64,000 nucleotides of DNA, from NCBI GenBank assembly GCA_002425935.1, contig DINE01000027.1, positions 9,535 through 73,534 of the forward strand, written 5' to 3'. The position numbers were made by a program, and so were the translations under genes. Positions 28,838 to 36,915 of the stretch are shown piece after piece; position 1 is the first letter of the stretch, and each line of letters begins with the position of its first letter. The stretch comes from Bacteroidales bacterium UBA5548 (GTDB taxonomy: Bacteria > Bacteroidota > Bacteroidia > Bacteroidales > UBA932). Under the pieces are notes generated by a model. The model searched no databases. It saw only the letters and a list, made by a program, of their open reading frames with translations, and was not told the DNA's origin.

Positions 28838-29251
28838 ATGAGAGGGGAGAGTGGCTCTTTTTCAAGACTGAAGGGCAGGTCGGAGAGGGGGCGAAAAGCA
28901 GAGAGCATTGCTCTTGAGTATCTTTTAGAAAGGGGATTAACTCTTGTTAAAAAGAACTTCAGAGCCGGTCATAAGGAGATCGACCTTATAATGGAGAGTG
29001 GGTTTGGGTGCTGCGCAAAGAGGCGGGTTCACATCATTGAGGTAAGGTCGCTTTCGGAACCTTTAATTAAGCTGCCCTTTGAGACGGTTGACAAGACCAA
29101 GCAAAGAGCCGTCATATCTGCAGCTGCAAGATTTATATACAGATATAATATAAATCTGGATGTGCAGTTTGATATTGTCTCGGTGATTTTTAAAATTGAC
29201 GGAGAATCGGAGGTTGAATATCTCCCCGATGCATTTGCCCCTGAATGGTAA
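28838..29251 (+). CDS. YraN/UPF0102 family nuclease-fold protein
   Basis: A 137-residue protein of the UPF0102 (YraN) family, which has a Holliday-junction-resolvase-like endonuclease fold and an unclear role. Seen: GRKAESIALEYLLERGLTLVKKNFRAGHKEIDLI (shown as RKAESIALEYLLERG and KEIDLIMES) and VHIIEVRSL. In most relatives the last motif is VEVKxR with a catalytic lysine; here it reads IEVRS, so the lysine is replaced or lost. A -7 box TAAATTTG at 28814-28821 lies upstream. The gene starts a rightward run with manC, arcA and others. Confidence 0.85.
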   Translation: MRGESGSFSRLKGRSERGRKAESIALEYLLERGLTLVKKNFRAGHKEIDLIMESGFGCCAKRRVHIIEVRSLSEPLIKLPFETVDKTKQRAVISAAARFIYRYNINLDVQFDIVSVIFKIDGESEVEYLPDAFAPEW

Positions 29252-29272
29252 TTATTTTAAAACAAACATAAA

Positions 29273-30367
29273 ATGGCCGAAAATCACTATTGTATTATAA
29301 TGGCCGGTGGCCTGGGAAGCCGCTTCTGGCCTGTAAGCAGAAATTCGAAGCCAAAACAGTTCCTGGATATACTGGGTACCGGTAAAACATTTGTTCGTCA
29401 AACCTACGAAAGGTTTGCGAAGATTATGCCCCGTGAAAACATTCTGGTAGTAACATCGGTTGCCTATAATGAAACTCTTCAAGAGCAGATTCCTGAGCTG
29501 ACTCCTGATCAGATACTGCTGGAACCTTACAGAAGAAACACAGCACCATGTATGGCATATGCCACATACAAAATTTTGACAAAAAATCCGGATGCAACAG
29601 TAGTCGTTACACCGGCTGATCACCTGATTCAAAACGAAGATGTTTTTCTGGAGACTATCGATAACGCTCTGGAGTACGCAAGCAGCCACGATGTGCTGAT
29701 AACTTTGGGTATTAAACCGGACAGACCGGAGACTGAGTATGGTTATATTCAGGCAAACAAACATCACTTCTTTAATATAAACGGTAATGTTGCATACAAT
29801 GTTAAAACATTTACAGAGAAGCCAAATGCACAGCTTGCCGAGGTGTTTGTAAACAGCGGAGAGTTTTTATGGAACTCCGGAATCTTCATATGGAACCTTA
29901 AAACAATTTTAAGTGAGATTGAGGCTCATCAGCCGGAAATTGCAACTATTTTTGGAGAGGGGGCTGATAAATATTACACTACAGCCGAACCTGAATTCAT
30001 AAACAGGGTATATGAAGAGTGCAAAAGTATCTCTATCGATTACGGAATTATGGAGAAAACCGAAAAAGCTGTGGTATATCCGGTCTCTTTCGGCTGGTCA
30101 GATCTGGGAACCTGGGAGTCGCTCTATTCTCAGTTTGCAGGCGAGAACAGATCAAATCTGATTCAAGCCAAAGAGGTGCTATTGAGAGGTGTTACAAACT
30201 CAATTGTCGTATCTGAAGGCGAGAAAAAGCTGATTGTTGCCGCAGGGCTCGATGACTTTATGATTATCAATACTAAAGACGTGATTTTAATATGTCCCAG
30301 AGATGAGTCTGTTTATAAATCAATTATGACAGATCTCCCTCTTAATGACTTAAGCAAGTACCAATAA
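29273..30367 (+). CDS. manC: mannose-1-phosphate guanylyltransferase
   Basis: The enzyme makes GDP-mannose from mannose 1-phosphate and GTP for glycan synthesis. The 364-residue product carries the nucleotidyltransferase signature IIMAGGLGSRFWPVSR, followed by PKQFLDI, the metal site VVTPADHLI, the sugar-site FTEKPN, WNSGIFIW and SFGWSDLGTW. It has the single-domain length, lacking the isomerase domain of the long AlgA/ManC type. It follows yraN by 21 bases and precedes arcA by 10 bases. Confidence 0.95.
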   Translation: MAENHYCIIMAGGLGSRFWPVSRNSKPKQFLDILGTGKTFVRQTYERFAKIMPRENILVVTSVAYNETLQEQIPELTPDQILLEPYRRNTAPCMAYATYKILTKNPDATVVVTPADHLIQNEDVFLETIDNALEYASSHDVLITLGIKPDRPETEYGYIQANKHHFFNINGNVAYNVKTFTEKPNAQLAEVFVNSGEFLWNSGIFIWNLKTILSEIEAHQPEIATIFGEGADKYYTTAEPEFINRVYEECKSISIDYGIMEKTEKAVVYPVSFGWSDLGTWESLYSQFAGENRSNLIQAKEVLLRGVTNSIVVSEGEKKLIVAAGLDDFMIINTKDVILICPRDESVYKSIMTDLPLNDLSKYQ

Positions 30368-30377
30368 TTTTACTTTT

Positions 30378-31655
30378 ATGACGGAAAAACTTCTAAATAT
30401 TGAGGTAACTTCAGAGATAGGAAAACTTGAAGCGGTAATGCTTCACACACCTGGTGCAGAGGTGGAAAACATGACTCCCCGCAATGCCCAGCGTGCATTG
30501 TACAGCGATATCCTAAATCTTTCAATTGCTCAGAAAGAGTATGAGCAGGTCTCAGGTGTGCTCAACAAATTTACAAAAACCTATCAGGTTGCCGAGCTTC
30601 TGTGTAACCTGCTTGATAAACACGAAGAGCGCGAGGCACTCATTGGTAAAATTTGTGTTAGTGAAGGTGTTACAGATTATTTCGAATACCTTATGGATAT
30701 GCCGTCAAAGAGCCTTACCAAAGTTCTTATTGAGGGTTTACCGGCAAAAATTAACACCCTTACAGCCTACCTTAAAGACGACTATTATGCACTTCAGCCA
30801 CTTTACAACTTCTATTTTACAAGAGATGCATCAGTTTCGATTGGCAACAAGGTTCTTGTTTGCAAAATGGCAAGCAAGGTGAGAATGAGGGAGTCTCTCA
30901 TCTGTGAAGCAATCTTCAGAAGCAAGAGGGTATTTAATGGAGAGGTGCTTAACGCTCACGATTTTCAACCAGGTAACAATGAGATATTTATGGAAGGGGG
31001 AGATATACTGGTTGCCAGAGAGGATATTTTGCTCATTGGTAATGGTGTAAGGACCAGTAGTCAGGGGATAGATATGCTCATCAGCCGCCTGTGCAAATCG
31101 GGGTGTACAGATAGAAAACACATTATTGTTCAGCAGCTTCCCGATTCACCCGAATCGTTTATTCACCTTGATATGGTGTTTACCCTATTGGATACAGATA
31201 AGGCAATGGTTTTTGAACCACTGATTTTAGGGGAGAACCAGTTTCAGACCGTTCACATGATTATTGAAAACGGAAAGGTTTCAAAAATTAAATCAGTAAA
31301 TAATATTCCTTCGGTTTTGAAAAAACTGGGTATGGAGATAGAGACGGTCACCTGCGGGGGCGTTGCTGATGAGTGGAATCAGGAGAGAGAGCAATGGCAT
31401 AGCGGGGCTAATCTGTTTGCGCTTGCTCCGGGTAAGGTTATGGCCTATGCCAGGAATGTTCATACTCTTAATGAGCTTGATAAAATTGGCTTTGAGATAA
31501 TACCTGCCCGCGATGTCATTGCGGGTAAAAAGGATATCCATAAAGTTAAAAATTGTGTGGTAACTATTGAGGGATCGGAGTTACCTCGAGGCGGCGGCGG
31601 AGCAAGATGCATGACAATGCCGTTGAGAAGGTCCCCTGTAAAGTGGCCAAAATAA
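30378..31655 (+). CDS. arcA: arginine deiminase
   Basis: ArcA hydrolyses arginine to citrulline and ammonia. The 425-residue product has the family's ordered motifs: LEAVMLHTPGAEVENMTP at the start, FTRDAS, FMEGGDILV with the acidic residue, FIHLDMVFTLLD, and the nucleophile Cys411 in GGGGARCMTMPL. It lies 10 bases after manC and 23 bases before the tricorn-like gene. The usual partners, carbamate kinase and ornithine carbamoyltransferase, are not adjacent; instead the window has a CtlX citrulline hydrolase and RocD, suggesting arginine is broken down as a nitrogen and carbon source rather than for ATP. Confidence 0.95.
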   Translation: MTEKLLNIEVTSEIGKLEAVMLHTPGAEVENMTPRNAQRALYSDILNLSIAQKEYEQVSGVLNKFTKTYQVAELLCNLLDKHEEREALIGKICVSEGVTDYFEYLMDMPSKSLTKVLIEGLPAKINTLTAYLKDDYYALQPLYNFYFTRDASVSIGNKVLVCKMASKVRMRESLICEAIFRSKRVFNGEVLNAHDFQPGNNEIFMEGGDILVAREDILLIGNGVRTSSQGIDMLISRLCKSGCTDRKHIIVQQLPDSPESFIHLDMVFTLLDTDKAMVFEPLILGENQFQTVHMIIENGKVSKIKSVNNIPSVLKKLGMEIETVTCGGVADEWNQEREQWHSGANLFALAPGKVMAYARNVHTLNELDKIGFEIIPARDVIAGKKDIHKVKNCVVTIEGSELPRGGGGARCMTMPLRRSPVKWPK

Positions 31656-31678
31656 TTAAACAAACAAATTTCTGAGAT

Positions 31679-34600
31679 ATGTTTAGAACGGCACTATCTT
31701 TTATTGCTGCGCTTCTCCTGTGTGGAGGAGCTGCCGCCGAAAATGTCACATTCGCCTCCAGACCTTCACTAACACCTGATGGTTCGCAAATCTACTTCTC
31801 CTATTCCGGAGATATTTATAAAGTTTCAACAGAGGGGGGGCTGGCTCTTAAGGTTATCTCAATGGGTGGCATTGAGTCAAATCCAAAAATTTCACCCGAT
31901 GGAAAGTACCTGGCCTTTTCGTCAAATGAGCAGGGGAACAACAATGTTTACGTTGTTCCTGCTGCAGGAGGCGAAATTGTTCAGCTCACATTTCACGACG
32001 CATCTGACGTGCCATCGTCCTGGTCTCCTGATTCTAAAGGGATATATTTTGAATCAAACAGGTACAATACCAGAACAACTTACTATGTGCCTGTTACAGG
32101 CGGGACTCCCATTCGGCTGTTCCCTCACTATTTTAACACCGTTGCAAACCTTGTGAAAAATCCTGTTTCGGGAGAGTACTACTTTAACGAATCAACAGAG
32201 AGTTATGCATTTGCCACCAGAAAAGGTTACAGAGGTGATCACAATCCCGATATCAAATCGTGGAACGAAAAGAGTAAAGAGTACAAAGAGCTGACCGATT
32301 TCAGAGGCAGAGATATATGGCCGATGGTGGACGGTATGGGCAATCTCTACTATGTCTCAGAAGAGGGTAACGGAGAGGCGAATATTGTAAGGATTTCGGA
32401 TAAAAAATACCTTACATCTTTCACGGAATCAATTCAGTATCCGGCTATTAGCTACGATGGTTCCAAAATAGTATTCATAAAAGGTTACAAAATAAATGTT
32501 CTTGATATTAAGAGCGGTGAAAGCTTCGAACCCAAGATAGAGCTTGCCGACAACCGAATTTTAAACGACATCCCGGTTCCGTTGGGAAGACCCCAGAGCT
32601 TTTCAATCTCACCTGACGGGAAGAAGCTGCTCTTTACTTTCAGAGGTTTACTGTTTGTCTCCGACTCCAAAGGCAATTTCGTTAAGCAGCTAAACACTCC
32701 CCTTACCGAGAGGGCAGACGAAGCTATCTGGGCATCAGACAGCAAAGGCATCTACTATACAAGAACTAACGGTGGATGGACAGGCCTCTACTACCAAAGT
32801 GCGGATATGAAGATTTCTGAAACTCCGGTATATACTCCGGAAGCATCTGTAAGATCGCTTGTGATCTCACCAAAAGGTGATAAAATAGTATTTGTCAAAG
32901 GGGGGAAATCTCTGATGATGATCAATACTGCCACTAAAGTAGCTGAGGTATTGAAAGATCATGAGTTCTGGGCATTTCAAAGTTATCCGCTTAGTTTTTC
33001 ATTTGACGGAAAGCATCTGGCATATACCGCAGTAAATCTTTTCGAGAGGGATATTTATATATATGATTTTGAGAAAAGATCATCTGTAAACCTCACAAAT
33101 TCTGCCAACTTTGAAAACGACCCCGTCTTTTCTCCTGATGGGAAGTACCTCTATATCCTATCCAACAGAGTAAGCTCTGCCTTTCCTCGCGGAGCAGGAA
33201 CTCAGGTATACAAAGTGGCTCTTGATAAGGTTGTGGCCCCATTTGCTGCTGATGAGTATGATAAACTTTTCTCTGCATCACGCGAAAAGAGAGACTCATC
33301 TGTCAGACTAAATCCTGCAGAAATACAAAGAAGGTACGAGCGTGTGATGAGCAGAGGTGAGCAGCATTCGTTGTTTGCTGTTTCAAGAGGTGATAAGAGT
33401 TATATTTTGTTTAACTCAAACCATGAAGGTGAGTGGGGTTTGTATGTAACAGAGCTTAAGGAGTGGGATCAGAAACCACCACAGAGGGTTAAAGGTATGG
33501 GAATGGCCTCATCTTACAGTAATGGAGGAAAAGAGCTGTTTGCTGCTGACCGTGAGGCCCTTTACAGGATAGACCTGAGCTCGGCATCTGCAACCAAAAT
33601 TGACCTAAAACACAATTTTACAAAAAATATTTCCGATGAATTTATGCAAATGTTCTATGAGGTATGGGCTACTCTTGAACAGAACTTCTATGATGTTAAA
33701 TTTCACGGAGTCGATTGGCGTGCAAAGAGAGATTACTATGCAGGCTTTCTTAAATTTGTGAAGTCTAGGGATGATTTGAGAGTGCTTCTCAATGATATGC
33801 TAAATGAGCTTAACTCTTCTCATATGGGATTCAGTACTTTTGGCAGAGACGAGGAGTCTCCTGCCAGATATACAACACTAGCTACAGGCCTTATCTTTAG
33901 GGATGACTCACCTTATACTCTTGACAGGATTGTTCCGGGATCAAAGGCAGACTACACGGGAAATCCTCTTAAAGGCGGAGATATTTTGATTGCTGTTAAC
34001 GGAGTGAAGGTTGATAATGCAAAAAACCGCGAGTTTTACTTTGCCTCTGCAGCAGCTCCCCGTGAAGTAGTCCTCAGGTTTATGAGAGATGGTAGAGAGT
34101 TTGATGTGAAGGTCCACACAATGTCAACTCCGGAGCTGCGATCGCTGCTTTATACCGAGTGGGAGGATTGGAACAGAAGCTACGTGGAGAGTGCAGGGGA
34201 GGGAAAAATTGCATATCTGCATATGAGAGATATGTCGCCTGAGTCGCTTGAAAAATTCTATATTGAGATGAATACTATTGCTGTTCATAAAGATGCTCTT
34301 ATTCTGGACCTTAGGTTTAACAACGGAGGTAATGTTCACAAAGAGGTAATTGACATGCTTAGTCAAAGGGAGCACTTCCGATGGAGCCACAGGGATAATC
34401 CGCGAATATCACATCCAAATGTAACGCCTGCAGAGAAACCTATTATTGTTCTGATAAATGAGAGAAGCTTAAGTGATGCAGAGGTGACTTCAAACGGTAT
34501 TAAGACTCTTTCATTAGCAAAGCTTGTAGGCACGGAAACATATCGCTGGATAATCTTCACATCATCTGCCCGCTTAGTTGACGGCTCTACTGTTAGGCTA

Positions 34601-34750
34601 CCTGCATGGGGTTGTTACACACTTGATGGCAAGGATCTTGAATTCGAAGGAGTGGCTCCGGATATATACGTGAAAAACACCTTTAAAGATCGCATTGAAT
34701 CAAAAGATCCACAACTTGAGAGAGCAATAAAAGAATTATTACCTTTGTAG
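31679..34750 (+). CDS. tricorn-like S41 family serine protease with TolB-type propeller and PDZ domain
   Basis: A 1023-residue exported protein. A signal peptide (1-20, ending GGAAA) is followed by TolB/WD-like beta-propeller repeats to about residue 640 (repeated SPDG and SPDSKGIY-type blades), a helical bundle (near 655-720), a PDZ domain (near 740-810; GLIFRDDSPYTLDRI, GGDILIAVNGVKVD) and a C-terminal S41 core with LILDLRFNNGGN and the serine motif SLSDAE (Ser932). This is the architecture of tricorn protease, which degrades peptides. It likely works in the periplasm. It is last in the yraN-manC-arcA run before pheS, and it might supply amino acids including arginine; that link is inference. 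Confidence 0.88.
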   Translation: MFRTALSFIAALLLCGGAAAENVTFASRPSLTPDGSQIYFSYSGDIYKVSTEGGLALKVISMGGIESNPKISPDGKYLAFSSNEQGNNNVYVVPAAGGEIVQLTFHDASDVPSSWSPDSKGIYFESNRYNTRTTYYVPVTGGTPIRLFPHYFNTVANLVKNPVSGEYYFNESTESYAFATRKGYRGDHNPDIKSWNEKSKEYKELTDFRGRDIWPMVDGMGNLYYVSEEGNGEANIVRISDKKYLTSFTESIQYPAISYDGSKIVFIKGYKINVLDIKSGESFEPKIELADNRILNDIPVPLGRPQSFSISPDGKKLLFTFRGLLFVSDSKGNFVKQLNTPLTERADEAIWASDSKGIYYTRTNGGWTGLYYQSADMKISETPVYTPEASVRSLVISPKGDKIVFVKGGKSLMMINTATKVAEVLKDHEFWAFQSYPLSFSFDGKHLAYTAVNLFERDIYIYDFEKRSSVNLTNSANFENDPVFSPDGKYLYILSNRVSSAFPRGAGTQVYKVALDKVVAPFAADEYDKLFSASREKRDSSVRLNPAEIQRRYERVMSRGEQHSLFAVSRGDKSYILFNSNHEGEWGLYVTELKEWDQKPPQRVKGMGMASSYSNGGKELFAADREALYRIDLSSASATKIDLKHNFTKNISDEFMQMFYEVWATLEQNFYDVKFHGVDWRAKRDYYAGFLKFVKSRDDLRVLLNDMLNELNSSHMGFSTFGRDEESPARYTTLATGLIFRDDSPYTLDRIVPGSKADYTGNPLKGGDILIAVNGVKVDNAKNREFYFASAAAPREVVLRFMRDGREFDVKVHTMSTPELRSLLYTEWEDWNRSYVESAGEGKIAYLHMRDMSPESLEKFYIEMNTIAVHKDALILDLRFNNGGNVHKEVIDMLSQREHFRWSHRDNPRISHPNVTPAEKPIIVLINERSLSDAEVTSNGIKTLSLAKLVGTETYRWIIFTSSARLVDGSTVRLPAWGCYTLDGKDLEFEGVAPDIYVKNTFKDRIESKDPQLERAIKELLPL

Positions 34751-34812
34751 CCGTTTTAATCCCGAATAAAATGGATATTCACATTTTCCGGGCTGAATAC
34801 CGATAAAGAAGA

Positions 34813-35838
34813 ATGAAAGAGAAAATTGAAGAGTTATTGGCAGAAATTGCCGGGCTGACCGCTCAGAAGGAGTCGGAGATAGAAGAGTTGAGAATTCGCC
34901 TGTTGGGGAAAAAGGGTGCCATAACACAGCTTTTTGACGACTTCCGCAATGTATTGCCGGAGCAAAAAAGAGAGCTTGGACAGGTTTTAAACAATTTAAA
35001 GGTTGCCGCTTCTCAGAAGATTGATGAACTTCGTGAAGTTCTTGAGCAGAATCCTGGAGAGTCAGCAAGTGCCTATGACTTAACAAAGCCGGGGGATATA
35101 ACTGAGCTTGGCGGCAGACACCCGATCTCTGTTACAAGAGACGAAATTCTATCGATTTTCAACAAATTCGGTTATGTTCTGGCTGAGGGGCCTGAGATTG
35201 AAGATGACTGGCATGTCTTTGGCGCATTGAATTTTCCGCCTGAACATCCTGCTAGAGATATGCAGGATACGTTCTTTATTACATCGGGCAACAATCCTGT
35301 GTTGTTAAGAACGCATACCAGTTCTATACAAGTAAGGGCAATGGAGAACATGAAACTTCCCATCAGAATTATGTGTCCGGGAAGGGTTTTCCGTAATGAG
35401 GCAATCTCTGCAAGAGCTCACTGTATTTTCCACCAGGTAGAGGGGCTGTATATAGATAAAAAAGTATCGTTTGCAGACCTTAAGCAGGCAGTTCTTCTTT
35501 TTGCACGTGAAATGTTTGGTGAGGAGACTCAGATTCGCCTGAGACCATCTTATTTCCCGTTCACAGAACCAAGTGCTGAGGTTGATGTGAGCTGCAACAT
35601 CTGCAAAGGAAAAGGCTGTAATATCTGCAAAGGAACAGGGTGGCTGGAGATAATGGGTTGCGGTATGGTTGACCCGAATGTGTTGGAAGCTAATGGAATC
35701 GACAGTACTCAATATTCGGGCTTTGCATTTGGTATGGGGGTAGAAAGAATTGCAATGCTAAAGTGGCAGGTGAAAGATCTGCGTCATTACTTCGAAAATG
35801 ACATCAGATTCTTAAAGGAATTTGAAACTGTGATTTAA
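34813..35838 (+). CDS. pheS: phenylalanyl-tRNA synthetase alpha subunit
   Basis: PheS is the catalytic subunit of the alpha2-beta2 enzyme that charges tRNA-Phe. The 341-residue product has an N-terminal coiled-coil (1-90), then class II motifs: GRRHPISVTRDEILSIFNKFG-type core start (GGRHPISVTRDEILSIF), motif 2 around FRNEAISARAHCIFHQVEG, and motif 3 GFAFGMGVERIAML. A Cys-rich insertion CNICKGKGCNICKGTGW is present, as in many bacterial PheS. pheT is not adjacent in the window. Confidence 0.96.
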   Translation: MKEKIEELLAEIAGLTAQKESEIEELRIRLLGKKGAITQLFDDFRNVLPEQKRELGQVLNNLKVAASQKIDELREVLEQNPGESASAYDLTKPGDITELGGRHPISVTRDEILSIFNKFGYVLAEGPEIEDDWHVFGALNFPPEHPARDMQDTFFITSGNNPVLLRTHTSSIQVRAMENMKLPIRIMCPGRVFRNEAISARAHCIFHQVEGLYIDKKVSFADLKQAVLLFAREMFGEETQIRLRPSYFPFTEPSAEVDVSCNICKGKGCNICKGTGWLEIMGCGMVDPNVLEANGIDSTQYSGFAFGMGVERIAMLKWQVKDLRHYFENDIRFLKEFETVI

Positions 35839-35842
35839 ATTT

Positions 35843-35873
35843 TTTGGAGCTTGCAAAAATTTTATTACTTTTG
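35843..35873 (+). promoter_or_regulatory. promoter of tRNA-Gly
   Basis: TTTG (35843-35846), 19 bases, TACTTTTG (35866-35873): a full consensus match, placing transcription start a few bases before the tRNA. Confidence 0.75.
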
Positions 35874-35884
35874 CAATCCCAAAC

Positions 35885-35957
35885 GCGGAAATAGCTCAGT
35901 TGGTAGAGCATAACCTTGCCAAGGTTAGGGTCGCGAGTTCGAGTCTCGTTTTCCGCT
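35885..35957 (+). tRNA. tRNA-Gly (GCC)
   Basis: A 73-base cloverleaf with acceptor GCGGAAA/TTTCCGC, D-arm AGCTCAGTTGGTAGAGC, anticodon loop TTGCCAA in the stem ACC/GGT, and T-loop GTTCGAG. The anticodon is GCC. CCA is not encoded. Confidence 0.96.
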
Positions 35958-35961
35958 CTGC

Positions 35962-35991
35962 AAAACCTCTCCGCCTACGGAGAGGTTTTTT
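35962..35991 (+). terminator. intrinsic terminator after tRNA-Gly
   Basis: A 12-base stem (AAAACCTCTCCG with its complement), CCTA loop, and six Ts. Confidence 0.85.
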
Positions 35992-36064
35992 CGAATAAAT
36001 TTGAAATATTGAATTTTCAATTTCCACCGGGACTACGAGGCAACTTGTATTCCGGCAGACGCGG

Positions 36065-36153
36065 GCTCGGGTGGTGGAATAGGTAGACACGCAGGACTTA
36101 AAATCCTGTGGGCAGAAATGCCCGTACGGGTTCGATTCCCGTCCCGAGTACCA
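36065..36153 (+). tRNA. tRNA-Leu (TAA)
   Basis: A class II tRNA with a long variable arm (GGGCAGAAATGCCC). Acceptor GCTCGGG pairs with CCCGAGT (terminal G-T), anticodon loop CTTAAAA gives anticodon TAA, and the T-loop is GTTCGAT. Unlike the other two tRNAs here, CCA is encoded in the DNA. Confidence 0.95.
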
Positions 36154-36156
36154 GTT

Positions 36157-36197
36157 AAAGGTTGGTAATTATTTAATCAATAATTATCAACCTTTTT
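36157..36197 (+). terminator. intrinsic terminator after tRNA-Leu
   Basis: A long stem (AAAGGTTGGTAATTATT region with its complement, one mismatch) ending in CCTTTTT. Confidence 0.75.
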
Positions 36198-36221
36198 CAT
36201 TTCCCGGAATTTTAAATAAAC

Positions 36222-36229
36222 TAACTTTG
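36222..36229 (+). promoter_or_regulatory. -7 box of marC
   Basis: TAACTTTG, 30 bases before the chosen marC start. It shows that alternative starts near 36227 cannot be used. Confidence 0.55.
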
Positions 36230-36259
36230 CACCACTTACCTGAATTTAATAGAAATGTC

Positions 36260-36835
36260 ATGATAAACATTAAAGAGATATTCAGTGCTTTTATAGTGAT
36301 GTTTGCAGTTATAGACATCCTTGGGTCGGTTCCGATTATTGTAGGAATGAAGGAGAAGAAAAAGAAGTTCAGTCCGTTTAATGCGGCGTGGATCTCATTC
36401 GCAATTCTTACAGGCTTTCTGTTTGTTGGTCAGGCATTGCTTGGACTTTTCGGGGTGGATATATCATCCTTTGCCGTGGCAGGCGCGTTGGTTCTTCTGG
36501 TCTTGGCTATTGAGATGATCTTTGGTATTCAGATTTTTAAAGATGATGGCCCTACAGACTCAGCAACTATTGTCCCCATTGTGTTTCCACTGATTGCAGG
36601 AGCTGCATCGTTTACAACACTTTTATCACTAAGGGCGGAGTATGAGTTGGTCAATATAATAATCTCTCTCTTTTTGAATATTTTAATTGTTTATATTGTT
36701 CTGAGCAATATCGATTATATATCAAAAAAAATAGGAAAGGGCGGGATCTATGTTCTAAGGAAATTTTTTGGAATTATTCTTCTGGCAATAGCTGTAAAGC
36801 TGATTGTTTCTAATCTTCACACCCTTTTAAGCTAA
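36260..36835 (+). CDS. MarC family integral membrane protein
   Basis: A 191-residue inner membrane protein with about six hydrophobic helices; MarC proteins have no settled function despite their name. Seen: FIVMFAVIDILGSVPII, where the N-terminal helix carries the family's D-x-x-G-x-x-P pattern, a matching PLIAGAASFTTLL in the second half, and a KLIVSNLHTLL end. The ATG at 36260 follows a -7 box and gives the family N-terminus. It is a single gene ending at a shared terminator with susD. Confidence 0.88.
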   Translation: MINIKEIFSAFIVMFAVIDILGSVPIIVGMKEKKKKFSPFNAAWISFAILTGFLFVGQALLGLFGVDISSFAVAGALVLLVLAIEMIFGIQIFKDDGPTDSATIVPIVFPLIAGAASFTTLLSLRAEYELVNIIISLFLNILIVYIVLSNIDYISKKIGKGGIYVLRKFFGIILLAIAVKLIVSNLHTLLS

Positions 36836-36846
36836 TAAGACATTAC

Positions 36847-36879
36847 AAAAAAGGGAGTCCAAATTCAGGACTCCCTTTT
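36847..36879. terminator. bidirectional terminator between marC and susD
   Basis: A 13-base perfect stem (AAAAGGGAGTCC region with its complement) around a 7-base loop. On the minus strand it ends in six Ts, on the plus strand in four, so it mainly closes the susCD transcript. Confidence 0.8.
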
Positions 36880-36915
36880 GAATCTAGTAACCAATAGTTA
36901 GGTAAATACTTTAAA

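Noticed and set aside
31679..34750. Possible split between a TolB-like protein and a separate protease
   Set aside because: The frame is continuous and the domain order equals that of tricorn proteases, so one protein is the better reading.
35996..36064. Possible small RNA or gene between tRNA-Gly terminator and tRNA-Leu
   Set aside because: Less than 75 bases, no promoter match or stable hairpin found.
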